A program made the translations under genes and the position numbers. A DNA stretch of 64,000 bases from Vogesella indigofera (GTDB taxonomy: Bacteria > Pseudomonadota > Gammaproteobacteria > Burkholderiales > Chromobacteriaceae), in contig NZ_RBID01000013.1 in assembly GCF_003633895.1 (NCBI RefSeq), positions 310,001 to 374,000 on the forward strand, given 5' to 3'. The notes below the pieces were generated by a model. The model saw nothing but the letters and a program-made list of their open reading frames with translations, had not been told where the DNA came from and did no database searches. This document shows positions 58,857 through 64,000 of the stretch, in pieces; positions within the stretch are counted from its first letter, which is position 1; each line of letters starts with the position of its first letter.

Positions 58857-59696
58857 CGCCCCGCTCCCGTCACCAAGCCGTTCGTCACCGTCATCACCAC
58901 GCCCTCGCGAAAATCACAGTGTAGGCAAACGCGAACGCCATGACGATCCGATTCTTGCTTTGCAGTCAGGGTTTCCGGGCAGCACGGTAGGGTTCATCAC
59001 CCAGGGCGACGCACCACGATAGCGGCTTGCGGCCAACCTTGTCGCGGTAAGCGGTTCTGATTTTTGCCACGGAAGCACACGAACAAGGGCAAAGGCGCTT
59101 TGGCCACGACACCCGCGATAAGACACGAAAATAAAAACAAGGTTGGCCGCAAGCAATGTCGGGTTACGCTGCGCTAACCCGACCTACACACTGCGGCCAA
59201 CCCTAGTCATTCAATCGCGGTAAACGTTGGGCTTCGCAAGCTCAACCCAACCTACCGTGCTAACCCGACCTACACACTGCGGCCAACCCTGGTCATTCAA
59301 TCGCGGTAAACGTTGGCCACAGCAACGCCACCAATCTGAACCGGTAGCCAGCATCGAACCGGCGCACCCGTTCCCGTTGGCGCAAGCCGTGGCAACTGTC
59401 GCCAGCCCGGAAACAAGCCGCCCTCTTTTGAGCGCAGCGTATGGGCGGCGCCGGGATGGCGGCAGTTGTCACGGGAATTCTTGTGCCTCCGGGAAGAGCG
59501 GTCTGCGTGCGAATCTCTGATTCGCTCAGCGATGTGAAAAGGGGGATGCGGTATCCCCCTTTTCCCGTCCGCCGCGCGGAAGCGGCAAGACAAATCGGCA
59601 TCCGCGCAGCGGATACAGCAGATCCGAACAAGGTTCGGCCGCAAGCAATGTCGGGTTACGCTCCGCTAACCCGACCTACGCACGACTCACCATGAC
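58857..59696. other. 840-bp intergenic repeat mosaic
   Basis: No supported gene. The region holds a module (59028-59155, CCACGGAAGCACACG) bounded by inverted CTTGCGGCCAA motifs and shared with 36346-36485. REP-like palindromes TCGGGTTACGC...GCTAACCCGA lie near 59159-59183 and 59651-59675. TCGCGGTAAACG tails lie at about 59213 and 59301. A module at about 59355-59485 is shared with 38195-38335. Two hairpins lie at 59509-59525 and 59537-59563. Confidence 0.78.
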
Positions 59697-59723
59697 AAAA
59701 GGGCAAGCCACCGGCTTGCCCTT
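59697..59723 (-). terminator. Terminator of hemA-prfA
   Basis: Stem GGGCAAGCC/GGCTTGCCC (59701-59709 / 59713-59721) with AAAA at its left gives a U-tract on the minus strand. It closely resembles the terminator at 39425-39456. Confidence 0.82.
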
Positions 59724-59735
59724 GTTCATTACCTT

Positions 59736-59753
59736 GCGGCCAACGTTGGCCGC
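59736..59753. repeat. Perfect 18-bp palindrome GCGGCCAACGTTGGCCGC
   Basis: Full palindrome between the prfA stop (59759) and its terminator, so it would be transcribed in the prfA 3' region. Confidence 0.9.
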
Positions 59754-59758
59754 ACGCG

Positions 59759-60841
59759 TCAACTCCCCTCCGACAACTGCGCCAGCAGTTCCGCCTGACG
59801 CTCCGCCACCAGCGCGTCGGTCAGCTCGTACAGGTCGCCGTCCATCGCCTGATCCAGCTTGTACAAGGTGAGATTGATGCGGTGGTCGGTGATGCGGCCC
59901 TGCGGGTAGTTGTAGGTACGGATGCGCTCGGAGCGGTCGCCGGAGCCGATCAGGCTCTTGCGCTCGGCCGCTTCCTTCTGGTTCTTCTCGCGCAGCTGGA
60001 TGTCGTAGATGCGCGCCGCCAGTACCTGCATCGCGCTGGCCTTGTTGGCGTGCTGCGAGCGGCCGTCCTGGCATTCGGCGACGATGCCGGTGGGCAGGTG
60101 GGTGATGCGCACCGCGGAATCGGTCTTGTTGATGTGCTGGCCGCCGGCGCCGCTGGCACGGTAGGTGTCGATGCGCAGGTCGGCGGGGTTGAGCACCACT
60201 TCGGCGATCTCGTCGGCCTCAGCCATCACCGCCACGGTGCAGGCGGAGGTGTGGATGCGGCCCTGGGTTTCGGTGGCCGGCACGCGCTGCACGCGGTGGC
60301 CGCCGGATTCGAATTTCAGCTTCGAATAGGCGCCCTGGCCGACCAGGCGCACGATGACTTCCTTGTAGCCGCCGAGGTCGGATTCGCTGGCGGAGACGAT
60401 CTCGGCCTGCCAGCGGTTGCGTTCGGCAAAGCGGGTGTACATGCGCAACAGGTCGGCGGCGAACAGCGCCGCTTCGTCGCCACCGGTGCCGGCGCGGATT
60501 TCAAGAAAGATGTTCTTGTCGTCGTTGGGGTCTTTCGGCAGCAGCAGTTTCTGCAGCTCGACATCCAGCGCGGCGAGCCGGTTTTTGGCGTCGCCGATTT
60601 CTTCCTGCGCGAATTCCTTCATGTCCGGGTCGTCCAGCAGTTCGCTGGCGGTGGCGATGTCGGCTTCGCACTGGCGGTAGGCGTTGAACGCCTCGACCAC
60701 CGGGGTCAGTTCGGCGTGTTCGCGGGTGAGCTTGCGGAAGGTGTCCATGTTGGCGGTGGCCTGTTCGGACATCAGCAGTTGCGTGACTTCTTCCAGCCGG
60801 TCATCGAGCTGGGCCAGTTTCGCGGCAATCGAGGGTTTCAT
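59759..60841 (-). CDS. prfA: Peptide chain release factor 1
   Basis: A 360-residue RF1 with the GGQ catalytic motif at residues 233-235 and the stop-codon reader PAT (188-190), which marks RF1 (UAA/UAG) and not RF2. The start overlaps the hemA stop by one base (TAATG). prfA downstream of hemA is the common proteobacterial order. Confidence 0.97.
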   Translation of the reverse strand: MKPSIAAKLAQLDDRLEEVTQLLMSEQATANMDTFRKLTREHAELTPVVEAFNAYRQCEADIATASELLDDPDMKEFAQEEIGDAKNRLAALDVELQKLLLPKDPNDDKNIFLEIRAGTGGDEAALFAADLLRMYTRFAERNRWQAEIVSASESDLGGYKEVIVRLVGQGAYSKLKFESGGHRVQRVPATETQGRIHTSACTVAVMAEADEIAEVVLNPADLRIDTYRASGAGGQHINKTDSAVRITHLPTGIVAECQDGRSQHANKASAMQVLAARIYDIQLREKNQKEAAERKSLIGSGDRSERIRTYNYPQGRITDHRINLTLYKLDQAMDGDLYELTDALVAERQAELLAQLSEGS

Positions 60842-62094
60842 TACGACTCCGGGTGCAAACGATACAGGCTGGCGATCAGCGCCACCTGTGCGTCGTGCGC
60901 CGCGCCGCTGCCGGAAGACAGCGCCTGCGTCGGCGGATGCATCAGTTTGTTGGTCAGTTGTACCGACAGGACTTCCAGCACTTTTTCCGGCGGTGCGCCT
61001 TTGGCCAGCTGTTTCATGGCGGCCTCCAGCGCGTTGCGGCGGGTGCGTTCGGCTTCGTCGCGCAGCGCTCGGATCAGCGGCACGCTTTCGCGGCGCTTGA
61101 GCCAGTCGGTGAATTCGCCGACGCGGTGGGCGATGATGGTTTCGGCTTCTTCCGCCGCCTGGCTGCGCGCCTGCTGGCCGACTTCGACGATGCCGGCGAT
61201 GTCGTCGACGGTGTAGAGGTAGACGTCGGACAGCTCGCCGACTTCGGCCTCGATGTCGCGCGGCACCGCCAGGTCGAGCATGAAGATCGGGCGGTGGCGA
61301 CGCGCCTTGATGGCGCGCTCGACCATACCCTTGCCGATGATGGGCAGCTGGCTGGCGGTGGAGCTGACCACCACGTCGTAGTGGTGCAGGTGGTCCGGCA
61401 GCTCGGCGAGGGTGATGGCGTTGCCGCCGAATTGCGCCGCCAGTGCCTGGCCACGCTCCAGCGTGCGGTTGGCGACGGTGATACAGGCCGGGTTGCGCGC
61501 GGCGTAGTGGGTGGCGACCAGTTCGATCATCTCGCCGGCGCCGATGAACAGCACCTTCAGCTCGCCGACCGAGGCGAAGATCTGCTCGGTGAGGCGTACG
61601 CCGGCGGCGGCCATCGACACCGAGCTGGCGCCGACCGCGGTCTGGCTGCGCACGTCCTTGGCCACGGCAAAGGTTTTCTGGAACAGGCCGTTGAGCAGGC
61701 TGCCCAGCGTGCCGGCGCGTTCGGCGGTGCGCACCGCGTCCTTGATCTGGCCCAGGATCTGCGTTTCGCCCAGCACCATGGAATCCAGCCCGGAGGCGAC
61801 GCGGAAGGCGTGGCGTGCCGCTTCGGCGGCGTCGAGCTGGTACAGGTAGGGCCGCACTTCGTCCAGGCTCAGGCCGTGGTAGTTGGCCAGCCACGCCAGT
61901 GCCGCGTCCGGCTGCTGCGTGGCGCAGTACAGCTCGGTGCGGTTACAGGTGGAGACGATGGTCGCCTCGCGCGCGGCCTGCGAATCCACCAGCTGCGCCA
62001 GGGCGCCCGGCAGGGTTTCTGCAGGGAAGGCCAGCCGTTCGCGTATCGCCAGCGGGGCGGTGTGGTGGTTCAGTCCAAAGGCAACCAGGTGCAT
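60841..62094 (-). CDS. hemA: Glutamyl-tRNA reductase
   Basis: A 417-residue enzyme with catalytic Cys50 in [27 protein letters not shown] and the NADPH domain [17 protein letters not shown]. It makes glutamate-1-semialdehyde, the substrate of HemL encoded at 34732-36009. The start at 62094 fits the family N-terminus [15 protein letters not shown] hairpin region lies upstream. Confidence 0.97.
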   Translation of the reverse strand: MHLVAFGLNHHTAPLAIRERLAFPAETLPGALAQLVDSQAAREATIVSTCNRTELYCATQQPDAALAWLANYHGLSLDEVRPYLYQLDAAEAARHAFRVASGLDSMVLGETQILGQIKDAVRTAERAGTLGSLLNGLFQKTFAVAKDVRSQTAVGASSVSMAAAGVRLTEQIFASVGELKVLFIGAGEMIELVATHYAARNPACITVANRTLERGQALAAQFGGNAITLAELPDHLHHYDVVVSSTASQLPIIGKGMVERAIKARRHRPIFMLDLAVPRDIEAEVGELSDVYLYTVDDIAGIVEVGQQARSQAAEEAETIIAHRVGEFTDWLKRRESVPLIRALRDEAERTRRNALEAAMKQLAKGAPPEKVLEVLSVQLTNKLMHPPTQALSSGSGAAHDAQVALIASLYRLHPES

Positions 62095-62155
62095 GAGTGC
62101 AAGGAAAAGCCGCAGTGGGAAACGGGCTATTCTAGCCCAAAACCTGCCGCCCGAG

Positions 62156-62180
62156 GGGCTGGCCGCGTGGCGGCCAGCCC
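62156..62180 (-). terminator. Probable terminator of the frmA-fghA operon
   Basis: GGGCTGGCCGC and GCGGCCAGCCC form an 11-bp stem 26 bp downstream of the fghA stop. No strong U-tract directly follows on the minus strand, so termination is likely but not certain. Confidence 0.65.
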
Positions 62181-62206
62181 GGCTGCAGGAATGCGCTTGA
62201 CCTGCA

Positions 62207-63052
62207 TCAGGCGAACAGGTGGCCGGCGTGGAAGCGCAGTTGCGCCTCGATGAAGCTGGCGATGAAGTAGTAGCTGTGGTCGTAGCCGTCGTGGCGGTGC
62301 AGCTGCAGCGGGTAGCCGCTGGCGGCGGCGGCACGTTCCAGCGCTTCCGGCTGTAGCTGTTCGGCGAGGAAACCGTCGGCGAGGCCGATGTCGACCCGTG
62401 CCGGCAACTGCGCGTCGGCGGTGGCAGCGGCCATCAGCACGCTGGCGTCCCATTCCTGCCACGCGGCGCGGTTATCGCCGAGGTAGGCGCTGAACGCCTT
62501 CTGCCCCCACGGCGCGTTGACCGGGTTGGCGATCGGGCTGAACGCCGACACCGACACGTAGTCCTGCGGCCGCTTCAGTGCGCAGATCAAGGCGCCGTGG
62601 CCGCCCATGGAATGGCCGGCGATGGCGCGATGGCCGCTGACCGGGAAGTGCGCGGCGATCAGCGCCGGCAGCTCCTGGCTCACGTAGTCGTACATGCGGT
62701 AGTGGCGCATCCACGGCGCCTCAGTGGCGTTGAGGTAGAAGCCGGCGCCCTGGCCGAGGTCGTAGCCGGCGTCGTCGGCGACGTCGTCACCGCGCGGGCT
62801 GGTATCCGGCGCCACGATGGCGATGCCCAGCTCGGCGGCGACGCGCAGCGCGCCGGCCTTCTGCATGAAGTTCTCGTCGGTGCAGGTCAGCCCCGACAGC
62901 CAGTACAGCACCGGCACCGGCTGGCCGCTGGCGGCCTGCGGCGGCAGGTAGACGGCAAAGCGCATGCGGCAGCCCAGCACCGCCGAATCGTGGCGGTACT
63001 GCTTGTGCCAGCCGCCGAAGCTCTTGCTGCTGCTGATCATTTCCAGGTTCAT
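62207..63052 (-). CDS. fghA: S-formylglutathione hydrolase
   Basis: A 281-residue esterase-D-type enzyme with nucleophile Ser148 in [10 protein letters not shown], oxyanion region [11 protein letters not shown] and the [12 protein letters not shown] block. It hydrolyses S-formylglutathione to formate and glutathione, the step after the dehydrogenase encoded just upstream, completing formaldehyde detoxification. Confidence 0.96.
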   Translation of the reverse strand: MNLEMISSSKSFGGWHKQYRHDSAVLGCRMRFAVYLPPQAASGQPVPVLYWLSGLTCTDENFMQKAGALRVAAELGIAIVAPDTSPRGDDVADDAGYDLGQGAGFYLNATEAPWMRHYRMYDYVSQELPALIAAHFPVSGHRAIAGHSMGGHGALICALKRPQDYVSVSAFSPIANPVNAPWGQKAFSAYLGDNRAAWQEWDASVLMAAATADAQLPARVDIGLADGFLAEQLQPEALERAAAASGYPLQLHRHDGYDHSYYFIASFIEAQLRFHAGHLFA

Positions 63053-63074
63053 CTGTCGTGTCTCTCCCGGTGGC

Positions 63075-63100
63075 GGCTGCGGCCAACGTTGGCCGCAGCC
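63075..63100. repeat. 26-bp perfect palindrome containing the 18-bp core
   Basis: GGCT and AGCC extend the 18-bp palindrome (63079-63096) on each side. It lies in the 57-bp gap inside the frmA-fghA operon, where a strong terminator would not be expected. Confidence 0.92.
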
Positions 63101-63109
63101 GACTATGGT

Positions 63110-64000
<891 letters not shown>

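Overview
The window is about 64 kb of GC-rich (roughly 65%) chromosome from a betaproteobacterium. Gene content and order (hemX-hemY, ccoG, pobA with an AraC-type regulator, GTP-type pckG, prfA-hemA, metH, ompR-envZ) fit the order Neisseriales, family Chromobacteriaceae, perhaps close to Vogesella, Aquitalea or Chromobacterium. That placement is inferred from protein character, not from a database search. Almost everything is core or lifestyle metabolism. I saw no tRNA, rRNA, CRISPR array, intact insertion sequence or intact prophage.

Layout. 1-9.2 kb: end of a heme operon (hemX, hemY) with a periplasmic rhodanese, rsuA, two GGDEF diguanylate cyclases, a GNAT acetyltransferase and a LysE exporter. 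9.5-20.3 kb: ccoG, a MocR-type and an AraC-type regulator divergent from pobA, a PaiB-like protein, yaeQ, a TetR/thioesterase pair, an rRNA methyltransferase and a YgjP-like metallopeptidase. 20.4-30.2 kb: a FAD-dependent dehydrogenase, an OmpA-like lipoprotein, a Sel1 protein, an ABC exporter, pckG and ydcH. 30.5-37.8 kb: a 1374-residue SNF2 helicase, hemL, a thioredoxin and an odd secreted metalloprotease. 37.8-39.5 kb: repeat-filled intergenic DNA and an AT-richer island with small genes. 39.5-43.7 kb: a tight minus-strand operon (rubredoxin, M48 peptidase, YjbR, hemJ, a lipoprotein, CYTH) divergent from thiD-thiE. 43.8-54 kb: SulP, metH, three solute-binding proteins, yqiA and qor. 54.2-58.9 kb: Spy-like proteins divergent from ompR-envZ, then small membrane proteins and an EamA exporter. 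59.8-64 kb: prfA-hemA and the formaldehyde detoxification pair fghA/frmA. Five heme loci (hemX, hemY, hemL, hemJ, hemA) lie in this one window.

The unusual content is non-coding. (1) A short motif, GGTTGGCCGCA, occurs at roughly 40 places by eye. It appears as a perfect palindrome (GCGGCCAACGTTGGCCGC, six copies), as inverted pairs that form hairpins or terminators, and as single sites both between and inside genes. It behaves like a genome-wide signature such as a DNA uptake sequence or a protein-binding site. (2) A family of 100-140 bp elements with inverted ends GTTCACGATCT/AGATCGTGAAC is present in eight copies. In every copy one end lies exactly 5 or 6 nt after a stop codon, in either element orientation. 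(3) A second, 113-bp element is present twice; one copy is nested inside a copy of the first and flanked by a TA duplication. (4) Mosaic intergenic modules are shared between the 36-38.5 kb and 59-59.7 kb regions. (5) A T7/T3-phage-like promoter sequence lies at the edge of the AT-richer island, upstream of a small membrane-peptide gene with its own strong ribosome binding site and terminator.
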